DNA of 64,000 nt. It comes from B1 sp964355075 (GTDB lineage Bacteria > Bacteroidota > Bacteroidia > UKL13-3). Shown here one piece after another: positions 46,281 through 54,976 of this stretch (positions are counted from its first letter, which is position 1; the number at the start of each line of letters is the position of its first letter). The notes under the pieces were generated by a model. That model was not told where the DNA came from. It made no database searches and was given only the letters and a program-made list of their open reading frames with translations. The translations under genes and the position numbers were made by a program. Where the stretch lies: NCBI GenBank assembly GCA_964355075.1, contig CAYHCF010000005.1:67275-131274 (forward strand), read 5' to 3'.

Positions 46281-47354
46281 ATGAAAGCTAAAAAAAATTA
46301 TATATCCACCTTTTTAAATGGGGCAAAATCAGATGAACAATTAAGGGATAAATTAACTGAAGCCTTCCAAATGGAAGTTGAAGCCTATTCAGAAATTAAT
46401 GCATTCTATGATTTAAACCCTGAATCAAATTATGAAGATTTGATATTATCAAATGAGAAATTAAGTAACTCTAAATTATTAATTGATGGGTTATGGGAAT
46501 TAGGTTGTTATGGGACATCAATAATAAAAGAAAGACTTATAAGTCGAATCTTTCAAACCATTTCTTACAAAAAATTAACAATGGATGATCAAGATAATTT
46601 ACGCTTTGAAATTTGTAGTGGTGAATTAGAAAGAAAGCAATTTATTGAAAATAAAAAACAAGAAATTCATTATATGTTGAAGAACCTAAGTCCTAATGTT
46701 TCTCGTTTTATCTATGAACTTTTTACAATGAAATTAAATCAGGATGAATTAGAAGGTATCGAACAAATGATCAATCAATATCATCGAGATAATCAGGAAT
46801 TTCATGATTTTTACAGACTATTTTTAAGTGATTTAACTTTACAAAATAACATTATTTATAATTTCATTGAATCTTCTTATAGACCGGCAACAATTGATTT
46901 TATTAAACCTGAAATAAAAGATGAGTTTGTTAATGGAATGGTTCAGGCATATCGTCTAATTGACTTGGAAGAACTTATTAATAATAATTATGAACCCATC
47001 AAATGGGATAATGGTATTTTAATAACCAATTCTGCCGGATGGATTAAAAGAAAATCAGTTAATAATAAAATTCAGGCACCTCCATTATGTTCGCAAAATC
47101 AACAGTTATCAAGCATGCAATCTGCATTAATCTTATTTTTAAAAGAAGAACCAGTCACAGCTAAATTATATGGCAATAAAATCTACCAAAATTACCTCAA
47201 AATTGTGGAACAACAATTTTGGAAATATCCGATTGAAAATAAAAGATCAAAAAATACGTGGATTGGCAATTTTAAAAAAATAATTCCATTGCTCGAAGGT
47301 TTACCTAAAGAAGTAGCTGAAAATGCTTTAACAAAAATCAAAGAAAACCGCTAA
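46281..47354 (+). CDS. Unknown protein of the integrated element
   Basis: A 357-residue, mostly helical, charged protein that I do not recognise. It begins 3 bp after the integrase stop and is surely in its operon. There are no transmembrane segments, signal peptide or obvious catalytic motif. The last 60 residues (KIYQNYLKIVEQQFWKY and following) look like a small helical DNA- or protein-binding end. It could be an accessory factor of integration or replication, or cargo. Confidence 0.6.
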   Translation: MKAKKNYISTFLNGAKSDEQLRDKLTEAFQMEVEAYSEINAFYDLNPESNYEDLILSNEKLSNSKLLIDGLWELGCYGTSIIKERLISRIFQTISYKKLTMDDQDNLRFEICSGELERKQFIENKKQEIHYMLKNLSPNVSRFIYELFTMKLNQDELEGIEQMINQYHRDNQEFHDFYRLFLSDLTLQNNIIYNFIESSYRPATIDFIKPEIKDEFVNGMVQAYRLIDLEELINNNYEPIKWDNGILITNSAGWIKRKSVNNKIQAPPLCSQNQQLSSMQSALILFLKEEPVTAKLYGNKIYQNYLKIVEQQFWKYPIENKRSKNTWIGNFKKIIPLLEGLPKEVAENALTKIKENR

Positions 47355-47456
47355 GAAGACAAATTTATTAACCAGTTAATATCCGGTTAATCGCTTTTAA
47401 CGCCCATTTCGTTTATCGTAAATTATTCAATTTTACCATCTTAAAAGGTGAAAATT

Positions 47457-47801
47457 ATGAATAATCCATTTCAAGAATTAAAAGAGGATTTAGCCCAAAT
47501 AAAGGCAATCCTACAAACCATTTCTGAACCAAGGGATCAGAAATCCAAAGAACCGGAAGACATCTGGTTCAACCTCAAAGAACTTTGCGAGTACCTTCCG
47601 GACAAACCAACCACACCTACTGTTTATGGTTGGGTGCATGACCGGATCATTCCTTACCATAAAGGTTCCAAAAAATTGCGATTCCTAAAATCCGAAATTG
47701 ATACCTGGCTAAAAGATGGCCGGAGAAAAACAATGAAGGAAATTCATGCGGATGCCGACAATTATTTAAAAGGGAAAGGGGGAAAACATGAAAAATTATA
47801 G
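47457..47801 (+). CDS. Helix-turn-helix (excisionase-type) protein
   Basis: A 114-residue protein. A short coiled N-terminus is followed by a helix-turn-helix of the MerR/excisionase family with IWFNLKELCEYLPDKPTTPT and VYGWVHDRIIPYHKGSKKLR (about 38-77), then a basic tail. The ATG at 47457 has AAAGGTG 8 bp upstream and is favoured over the GTG at 47448. Possibly the directionality or copy-control factor for the primase that follows. Confidence 0.75.
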   Translation: MNNPFQELKEDLAQIKAILQTISEPRDQKSKEPEDIWFNLKELCEYLPDKPTTPTVYGWVHDRIIPYHKGSKKLRFLKSEIDTWLKDGRRKTMKEIHADADNYLKGKGGKHEKL

Positions 47802-48063
47802 ATGGGTCTTTTCTACGAATCTAAATCTTGAAATTAATGTACCCAGCTATTTCTTTGTTAAGAAAATTTTTAACGGGGAACCCCGACTTTCAAAAGACAA
47901 AACATTCAAACTGATTTTGAAATATTTCAAAAACTGTTATGAGGCACAGGAAGCATTAAAAATATGGCAAATAAATGGCTGGACAAACTTAAGATATGTT
48001 TGTTTCAAAAGGGAACCTTTTTATTATCTGAATGAAATGCCTATCAATCAAATTAAAGAGTAA
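47788..48063 (+). CDS. Small unknown protein ahead of the primase
   Basis: A 91-residue frame that overlaps the preceding gene by 14 bp and ends 20 bp before the primase start. It is basic and aromatic (YFFVKKIFNGEPRLSKDKTF) without a recognised fold. The tight overlap suggests a genuine translationally coupled gene. Confidence 0.55.
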   Translation: MKNYRWVFSTNLNLEINVPSYFFVKKIFNGEPRLSKDKTFKLILKYFKNCYEAQEALKIWQINGWTNLRYVCFKREPFYYLNEMPINQIKE

Positions 48064-48083
48064 ATATTTCTAATTAAAAAAGT

Positions 48084-51000
48084 ATGATTTCAGAAAAAAC
48101 AATAAATGAAGTAAAACTCCAAGCCGATATAGTATATCTTATTGGTGGTTACCTAAAACTAAAAAAGCTAGGAGCAAATTTTACGGGTTCATGCCCTTTT
48201 CATTCCGAAAAAACTGCAAGTTTCACCATATCACCTGCTAAAGGAATTTACAAATGTTTTGGTTGCGGTGTTTCTGGTGATTTAATTAAGTTTCTGATAG
48301 AACATGATAAGTTAAACTTCAATGAAGCCATTGAAAAATTAGCAGACTCTTTGAACATAAAAGTTGAGTATGTTAATGACAACAGAACAAAAGAAGAAAT
48401 AGAATCTGACAAAGAAAAAAACATGTTGGCACAATCCATGTTAAGTGAGACCCAAACCAAATATATCGGGGAATTAAAAAATCAAAAAAATGCTACTGTT
48501 GTTGACTACTTACAAAATATCCGGAAATTAAGCCCGGACACTATTTTAGAATGGCAATTGGGCTTTGCTCCAAATGCCAGGTTCATAACTGAAAGTATTA
48601 CAGAACAAAACCGGCAAAAAATAGCTGAAGAAATTGGACTCATAAAGATTAACTCACAAGAAAATTACGATGTTTTACAAATTCGGGTCACAATTCCTAT
48701 TGAGGACCATAATGGTAGATTGGTAGGTTTTGCAGGACGGAACTTGCCCAAAATGGATGGAGTAAAAGATAATTTTAAATACCTGAATCCAAAAGAAAGT
48801 TTCCTATATAAAAAATCGAAAATTCTATTCGGCCTAAACAGGGCAATCATTTCCAAAGCATTTACTACGCATGGAATGGCAATTCTTACTGAAGGTTATT
48901 TTGATACAATCGCCATGCATCAGGCCTCCTATGATTGCACGGTTGCAACTTGTGGTACCGCTTTAACAAAGGATCAGGCAAAATTATTAAGGAAATATAC
49001 TGATAAAGTAATTATTATGCGGGATGGCGAGGCTGCCGGACTAAAAGCAAGCATAAATGATTTAGAAATTTTGTTGCAAGAGAATTTTGAAGTAAAGATA
49101 TGTGTTTTACCGAATGGCAAGGATGCAGATGATTGTTCTCATGACGTTCACTTTCCAAATTTTTTAATTAATAATATTCAAGATGCAATTAATTGGAGAT
49201 TGGATGAGTTTTTTAAGACCTCAATAAATGATGAATTATCGATGTCAGTTGCAATAGGCTTGGCTGCCGAATTATTGGCTAAAATACCTGATGGTACAAC
49301 TCGAATGTTATACCAAAACAGTTTACAAAAAAAATATAATATAAAACCAGCCATTTTAAAACCAGCCTTTGAAAAGGCAGTTAGACTACTAGCGGAACAA
49401 AAAAACAAGGATGTAGAAAATGCTTCCAATAAATTTGGTGAAACCCTTAATAATAAATTACCGCGATGGGTAAATATGGATGAATTAATGAACATAGGTT
49501 TTGTTCAATTAGAAAATGATATTGTAGGATTTAAGTCAGGTATTTATTTTAAATCAAATGATGATTATATTAAACGGGCAACAAATTATACTATCAAACC
49601 TCTATTTCATATAAATGAACAACATAATAATCGAAGACTCTTAGAAATCTGGAATGGTACAAAACGGTCCTTCTTAGAAATGCCAAGCAGAGGTTTTATA
49701 AGTTCAGATACTTACCAATCCTCAATAATTGAAAAGGGGAATTATACCCATAATGAATTTTTTACAAAAAGTCACTTTATTAGGTTAATGGGGTGGCTGT
49801 GTGAAAAAATGCCTTATTGTTGGGAATTAAAAACACTTGGCTGGCAACATGAGGGCTTCTTCGCGTTCTCTAATAAAGTAATTTTACCTGAGCAAAACAC
49901 TGCAACTCTTAAAGATTATAGTGAAATGGGGATTGCTGAAGTTGGGAATAAAAATTTTATTAGCCTGGGTGCTTCTTTGGTTCAACAAGATTATAGAATT
50001 GAAGATAATATTTATGAGAACGACCAATTTTTGAAATACGTCGCATCAAAACATTCGTTTGCAGAGTGGTCAAACCTTTTTTGCAGAGTTTATGGTACAA
50101 ACGCTCCAATAGGTATAGCCTATACATTTATTACAATTTTTAAAGATTTGGTGACAGAGACCACTAAGTGTCCTCTTCTATATGCCTATGGACCAAAAGG
50201 ATCAGGTAAATCAGATTTTTGTGAATCAATTCTTCATCTTTTTTTCAGTGGCAAGGATTCACAAGGGAAGCCAATTCAAGGCTATAACCTGAATCCCGGC
50301 CAAGGCACCCCATTTAGTTTTCATAATTTAATGAACCGGTTCCGCAATGTGCCGGTTCATTTTAATGAATTTGATGAAAACAATATTGAAAATTGGGTAT
50401 TTGGTAGTTTTAAAGCCTTTTATGATGGTCAGGGCCGCGAGGTGGGAGATGGAAATACCGGAAAAGCCAGAAAAACAACAATTCAAAAACCTCAAGGCAC
50501 CATTTTAGTGGCTGGACAATACTTATCAACCCGTGACGATGGGTCTGTTTTAAGCCGTTCTGTTACCTGCCAATTTAACCTAAGTAAAGTTGAACATTTA
50601 ACACATGAGCAAACCGATAATTGGAAACAATTAAAGGAATGGGAAAATGAGGGCTTATCCAGCATTGTTGGAGATCTATTACAATATCGAAACGACTTTA
50701 AAAATAGGTTTCCTTTTGTATATTGGGAAGAATATAAAAGGCTACATGCAGAAATAAGAAAAATATACGGAAATCCCGAAATCCGTTTAGTACGCAACTA
50801 TGCACTTTGTTTGGCTGTCATAAAAGTAATGGGGAGTCTTGGAATTGAACTCCCATTTGACTACCAAGAATTCTACCTCGACTGCAAAGAGAAGGTTATT
50901 AGCCATAATCGCTTATTAAAAGAAAACAATTCATTGCAGAACTTTTGGAAAACAATTGAAATATTATATGATAAAAAACAAATTAATTTTGAAAATATAA

Positions 51001-51428
51001 ATTTATTTGAGCGTGAATTTGCAATTCGAACCCAAACCGGGGTAAAGATTAATAAGGATGGGAAAACCCAAGACATAGAATTTGTTGCCCCTCGTAAAAT
51101 AATATTTATTAGATTTAGCAACTTATATGCTGCTTACGCAAAAGCCTATCGTGAACGAACCGGTAAGGCTGCACAAGATGAAAGCTCATTATTAAAATAT
51201 TTACAGGACCAACCCTATTATTATGGTCGTGCCCAATCATTTAGATTTGATGATAAAGTAACATCTGCTTATGCACTTGATTATGAAAAAGCGGAACTTA
51301 GTCTTGAAAATAATTGGGCACCAGATACAAGTAATACTGCATCAATGGAAAATATGGATCAAAATTTCTCTAATCAGGCATCGCAAACAAATTTGAATTT
51401 AGATTCTGAGATTGATTTACCATTATGA
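48084..51428 (+). CDS. Primase/helicase replication protein of the element
   Basis: A 1114-residue fusion. A CHC2 zinc finger (CPFH 37-40, CFGC 58-61) and DnaG-like catalytic core with TEGYFD (269-274) and a Toprim motif are followed, after a linker, by a P-loop ATPase with GPKGSGKS at 703-710 and PVHFNEFDE as Walker B. It is therefore a primase with a helicase-like motor, as in phage satellites and other self-replicating islands. The second acidic pair of Toprim reads DGE (RDGEAAG, 313-319) in place of the usual DGD. It implies that the element has its own origin, and an origin-like stretch follows. Confidence 0.85.
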   Translation: MISEKTINEVKLQADIVYLIGGYLKLKKLGANFTGSCPFHSEKTASFTISPAKGIYKCFGCGVSGDLIKFLIEHDKLNFNEAIEKLADSLNIKVEYVNDNRTKEEIESDKEKNMLAQSMLSETQTKYIGELKNQKNATVVDYLQNIRKLSPDTILEWQLGFAPNARFITESITEQNRQKIAEEIGLIKINSQENYDVLQIRVTIPIEDHNGRLVGFAGRNLPKMDGVKDNFKYLNPKESFLYKKSKILFGLNRAIISKAFTTHGMAILTEGYFDTIAMHQASYDCTVATCGTALTKDQAKLLRKYTDKVIIMRDGEAAGLKASINDLEILLQENFEVKICVLPNGKDADDCSHDVHFPNFLINNIQDAINWRLDEFFKTSINDELSMSVAIGLAAELLAKIPDGTTRMLYQNSLQKKYNIKPAILKPAFEKAVRLLAEQKNKDVENASNKFGETLNNKLPRWVNMDELMNIGFVQLENDIVGFKSGIYFKSNDDYIKRATNYTIKPLFHINEQHNNRRLLEIWNGTKRSFLEMPSRGFISSDTYQSSIIEKGNYTHNEFFTKSHFIRLMGWLCEKMPYCWELKTLGWQHEGFFAFSNKVILPEQNTATLKDYSEMGIAEVGNKNFISLGASLVQQDYRIEDNIYENDQFLKYVASKHSFAEWSNLFCRVYGTNAPIGIAYTFITIFKDLVTETTKCPLLYAYGPKGSGKSDFCESILHLFFSGKDSQGKPIQGYNLNPGQGTPFSFHNLMNRFRNVPVHFNEFDENNIENWVFGSFKAFYDGQGREVGDGNTGKARKTTIQKPQGTILVAGQYLSTRDDGSVLSRSVTCQFNLSKVEHLTHEQTDNWKQLKEWENEGLSSIVGDLLQYRNDFKNRFPFVYWEEYKRLHAEIRKIYGNPEIRLVRNYALCLAVIKVMGSLGIELPFDYQEFYLDCKEKVISHNRLLKENNSLQNFWKTIEILYDKKQINFENINLFEREFAIRTQTGVKINKDGKTQDIEFVAPRKIIFIRFSNLYAAYAKAYRERTGKAAQDESSLLKYLQDQPYYYGRAQSFRFDDKVTSAYALDYEKAELSLENNWAPDTSNTASMENMDQNFSNQASQTNLNLDSEIDLPL

Positions 51429-51454
51429 AGGTTATTATACTCTTACAATAAATT

Positions 51455-51587
51455 CCTACAAAATTTGGTGACTACATCTCCTACAAAAACCTACAATACT
51501 GATATTTAATTATTTAATTTATAAAATAGTGTAGGTGATGCAGCAATTTTGTTGTTGTTTGTAGTTTTCTGTTGGTGGGCGTAGGTG
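51455..51587. other. Origin-like AT-rich region with repeated CCTACA
   Basis: CCTACA occurs at 51455, 51480 and 51490, and its complement TGTAGG at 51530 with a related GTAGG at 51581, around an AT-rich stretch from 51501 to 51529. Position immediately after a primase/helicase gene and the repeat layout are those of a replication origin. This is inferred; no experiment or homologue is known to me. Confidence 0.4.
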
Positions 51588-51807
51588 TTGTTGTTTTGTT
51601 GGTGCAAATTATTCCTCGATTTTGATAAATTAATTTTCTAATAAATCAGGTTCGACTGCACCTTGTAAGGGCTTTTCTGCTAATAAATAATCAATTTACA
51701 TCAATTGTTGTTATTTTTTTCCGCTTCCGATTGGTTAGTTCACCAAGATAGTGGTAGCATTCCGCCAATAATTACAAATTTTACCTGGGTGAAAGTGCTG
51801 GGTGAAA

Positions 51808-52015
51808 GTGCGGCGCGATTGTACGGTGTGCGGCGGCACGATTGTGTGGCGTGCGGCGGCGCTATTTTGCAGCGTGCGGCGTAATTGCCCAGCTTGATTG
51901 CGCGGCGCTATTGTGCGGCATGATTGCCCGGCGTGATTGTGCGGCTAATGTACGGTGAAATATTGCGGTGCAATATTACGGTGTATTTGGCGGCATGATA
52001 GTGCGGGCTATTTTG
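51808..52015. repeat. GC-rich 13-bp degenerate tandem repeat
   Basis: Units of consensus GCGGCGTGATTGT (variants GCGGCGCTATTGT, GCGGCATGATTGC, CCGGCGTGATTGT) run for about 200 bp. They are far more GC-rich than the surroundings and lead into the long array. The stretch 51588-51807 before it has no gene or repeat I recognise. Confidence 0.7.
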
Positions 52016-52024
52016 TGGAACGAT

Positions 52025-54035
52025 TGGAATTTGCCGCAACATTATTCAAAAGGGTGCAGCGCATTTTATTTGGTTGTAGCCATAGACATCAGCGTTTTTT
52101 GCAGCGAATATCAAATTCGGCAATGGGCGATTGGTAGGGGCGATTCATGAATCGCCCTATCGTTTTTCAATAGGGCGCACCGCATTTTATTAGGTTGTAG
52201 CTATTAACACCAGCGTTTTTTTGCCGGGAATTTCAAATCCGGAATGGGCGATTAATGGGGCGATTCATGAATCGCCCTTTCGTTTTTCAAGATGGCGCAT
52301 ACAACCCTTTATTGGGCTTTAACCAATAAAACCTGCGTTTTTTACTGATAAAATCAAATCCGGTATGGGTGATTAAAGGGGCGAATGCGATTCGCCCTAT
52401 CGTTTTTCAATAGAGCGAATCGCCATTTATTAGGCAGTAGCCAATGAAACGTGCTTTTATTATAGATAATTTCAAATTCGGTAGGGGCGAATGCGATTCG
52501 CCCTATCGTTTTTCAATAGAGCGAATCGCCTTTTAGTAGTCTGTAACTAATGATACGTAAATTTATTATAGTTAATATCAAATCCGGTAGGGGCGAATGC
52601 AATTCGCCCTATGCTTTTTCAATGAGGTACTTAAAGCCATTTATTAGGTTTTAACTATTTAAACCAGCGTTTTTTGTTGATTACTTCCAATCCGATATGG
52701 GCGATTCGTTAGGGCGATTCATGAATCGCCAAATCGTCTTTCAAAAATGCGCATTAGATTTTTTATTGGGTTGAAGTCGTTGAAACCTGCGTTTTTTGTA
52801 GTTAATATCATATCCATTATCGGGCGATTGAAGGTGCGAATGCGATTCGCCCTTTCGTTTTTCAAAGGGTGCATACAGCCCATTATTGGGTTTTAATTAA
52901 ACTAGGATTTTTGTAGATAATATCAAATTCGGCGGCGGCGATTGTTAGTGCGATTCTTGAATCGCGGTAACGATTTTCAATTTGGCGGATACCGTCCTAT
53001 ATTGGTTTAACCATTGAAACCTGCTTATTTTACTGCTTAAATCCAATCCTATATGAGTAGTTGGTAAGGCGAATGCGATTCTCACTAGTTTTTCTATGCG
53101 CAATTGCAGTCTTTTAGTAGCAAAAGCGATTTTCCCCGCAGTTATTAATACGCATATTCATTCTTTAAAGGGCGAATGCGATTCGCCTATCGTTTTTCAA
53201 TCAGGTACATAAAGCCATTTATTGGGTTTTAACAAATGAAACCATCGTTTTTAGCAGATTATACCCAATCCTGTATGAGCGATTCGTTAGGGCGATTCAT
53301 GAATCGCCCTAACGATTTTCAATATTGCGCATATAGCACATTATTAGGTTTTAACCATAGAAACCAGCGTTTTTTGCAGCAAATATCAAATCCCTCTAGG
53401 GCGATTGGTAAGGGCGATTCATGAATCGCACTATCGTTTTTCAGGAGGGCGCAAACAGCCCTTTATTGTGTTTTAACTATTGACACAAGCGTTTTTTGCT
53501 GCGAATATCAAATAAGGCAGGGGCGATTGAGACGGGGCGCATGCGATTCGCCCTATCGTTTTTCAAGAGGGCGCATACAACCCGTTATTGGGTTGTAGCC
53601 CTTGACACAAGCGTTTTTTGCTGCGAATATCAAATACGGCAGGGGCGATTGAGACAGGGCGCATGAGGTGCGCCCTCTCATTTTTCAGTTCAGCGCATCA
53701 TCACTTTTATTAAGTTGTAGCCAAAACACCAGCGCTTTTATAGCGAATATCAAATTCGGCAGGGGCGATTGAGACAGGGTGAATGCGATTCGCCCTATCG
53801 TTTTTCAAGAGGGCGCATCCTCCCTTTTGGGAGGTTATAGCCATGACACCAGCGCCTTTGCAGCCAAAATCAAATCTGGGATGGGCGATTGGTAAGGGCG
53901 AATGCGATTCGCCCTGCCGTTTTTCATGAGGGTGAATACAGCCCTTTATTGATTTTAACTATTGACACCAGGTTTTTTTGCAGCAAATATCAAATCCGGC
54001 ATTGGGCTAATGCAATTCGCAATTGTGTTAAAGCA
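52025..54035. repeat. Array of about 17 degenerate 120-bp palindrome-bearing units
   Basis: An anchor TTCAA (or TTCAG/TTCAT) recurs at 52045, 52166, 52286, 52406, 52512, 52618, 52740, 52861, 52976, about 53091, 53196, 53318, 53440, 53562, 53684, 53804 and 53923, mostly 119-122 bp apart with four or five shortened units of 105-115. Each unit has a GTTTTAACCATTGACACC-like part, CAGCGTTTTTTGCAGCGAAT, ATCAAATCCGG, a GGGCGATT half-site and a palindrome, most often GGGCGATTCATGAATCGCCC or GGGCGAATGCGATTCGCCC, then TATCGTTTTT. No convincing gene is inside. The palindrome plus T run resembles a terminator. Confidence 0.9.
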
Positions 54036-54039
54036 AATT

Positions 54040-54606
54040 TTACAAAATTCCGCGTTCAAAAATCTGCCTAATTGTGAAATAAAAATCATTTTCATCATCC
54101 ATTTCACCCATTGACAGGTATTTCTTCCATTTCTTTACTGGTACTCCATAATAAAGGTGAATTGAAATTTTTGAACAAGTGGATTCATATAATTCCTTCA
54201 TAAAAAATGCAATCATAAAATAAACCGTTTCACATAATATTTTTTCTGGTACTTTATTGGTTGTAACGAAGAAATCATCATAATCATCATCTGCAATCAT
54301 CAAAGTTGAAAAAAAACCAAAATGCTTATTTAAAAGGTTTATTTCATCAGTTGTTAATTCAAAAAGTTTCCTCTCGAAATGGTCTATATCGTAAGCTGGA
54401 TAGAAAATTTCCAAATTTATCAAATTATAATAAATACTGTACTTGGCAGAATGCAAAGCCGCATTTTCATATGGTAATCCAGGATTCTCACCTAATCTTG
54501 GTGTGGATTTGGAAATAAATTTAAAAAGTTCGCTGTCTTCCGGCAGGGTTTCAAAATCAAACTCACTGGCAAAAATAAATTCTGCAATTTCTTTATTGTT
54601 TCGCAT
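54040..54606 (-). CDS. Unknown 188-residue protein
   Basis: A complete frame rich in acidic and aromatic residues with no motif that I recognise; helices such as ETVYFMIAFFMKELYESTC. It ends right at the right edge of the repeat array. The start ATG at 54606 lies 33 bp from a long interrupted hairpin, so expression may be RNA-controlled. No sign of secretion. It could be cargo of the element or an array-linked gene. Confidence 0.55.
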   Translation of the reverse strand: MRNNKEIAEFIFASEFDFETLPEDSELFKFISKSTPRLGENPGLPYENAALHSAKYSIYYNLINLEIFYPAYDIDHFERKLFELTTDEINLLNKHFGFFSTLMIADDDYDDFFVTTNKVPEKILCETVYFMIAFFMKELYESTCSKISIHLYYGVPVKKWKKYLSMGEMDDENDFYFTIRQIFERGIL

Positions 54607-54639
54607 GTTAAAATAATCAGGGCGTGAACACTATCACCG

Positions 54640-54750
54640 CTACTGAAGGAACCGCGAAGCCCTACCAAAACGAATGACAGCGACACGCCCATGAGGACGC
54701 ATCAACTGTTCATTCTCCTTTGGCTTACTAAATTCGCGGTTTTTCAGTAG
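54640..54750 (-). ncRNA. Long interrupted hairpin, possible structured RNA or leader
   Basis: The outer stem pairs CTACTGAAGGAACCGCGAA (54640-54658) with TTCGCGGTTTTTCAGTAG (54733-54750). The inner stem pairs CCAAAACGAATGACAG (54665-54680) with CTGTTCATTCTCCTTTGG (54706-54723). A 25-nt apical region is left. On the minus strand it lies in the leader of the 188-residue gene. It can be a cis-regulatory RNA, a small RNA or a DNA recombination hairpin. Assigned strand is by that gene. Confidence 0.5.
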
Positions 54751-54976
54751 GAGCTTAAACTTGATGCAATATTCTTATCGTTCTATTTTTTATCCAAATT
54801 AAACCTTTCTATTTCATTATCACAACAAATATCCTATTCTTAAAATATTTAGGCTACACTTTTTAATTGTAAAACTCATCCTTTTATTCTATACCTTGCA
54901 ATGTGGTTTAAGAGCATTGGAGGGAATTGAACCCTCCCGTCCTCATTAGGCCACTTTTTTTTAACATTTTATGGGA
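54751..54976. other. Spacer with a T-arm-like hairpin
   Basis: Between the long hairpin and the nuclease gene there is no gene. A small hairpin GGAGGG-AATTGAA-CCCTCC (54919-54937) lies here; read on the minus strand its loop is TTCAATT, like a tRNA T-arm, but no acceptor or anticodon arm fits. It may be a terminator-like end for the upstream operon, though it lacks a T run. Confidence 0.4.

Noticed and set aside
52025..54035. CRISPR array
   Set aside because: Units are about 120 bp, degenerate throughout, with no short constant repeat and unique spacers, and no cas genes are near.
52025..54035. Integron cassette array with attC sites
   Set aside because: No genes lie between units and the attC core sites (RYYYAAC and GTTRRRY in the right order) were not recognised; the recombinase nearby is not of the integron type.
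51955..54071. Short frames of 60-62 codons inside the repeat array
   Set aside because: They read the repeat units in arbitrary frames, are not shared between units and have no ribosome site; treated as spurious.
54492..54692. A minus-strand frame MGVSLSFVLVGLRGSFSSG across the hairpin
   Set aside because: It overlaps the 188-residue gene in another frame and follows the hairpin sequence; folding explains the sequence better, although a short peptide cannot be excluded.
54919..54937. tRNA gene suggested by a T-arm-like hairpin with TTCAATT loop (minus strand)
   Set aside because: No matching acceptor strand, anticodon arm or D-arm is present at the needed distances; only the T-arm resemblance remains.
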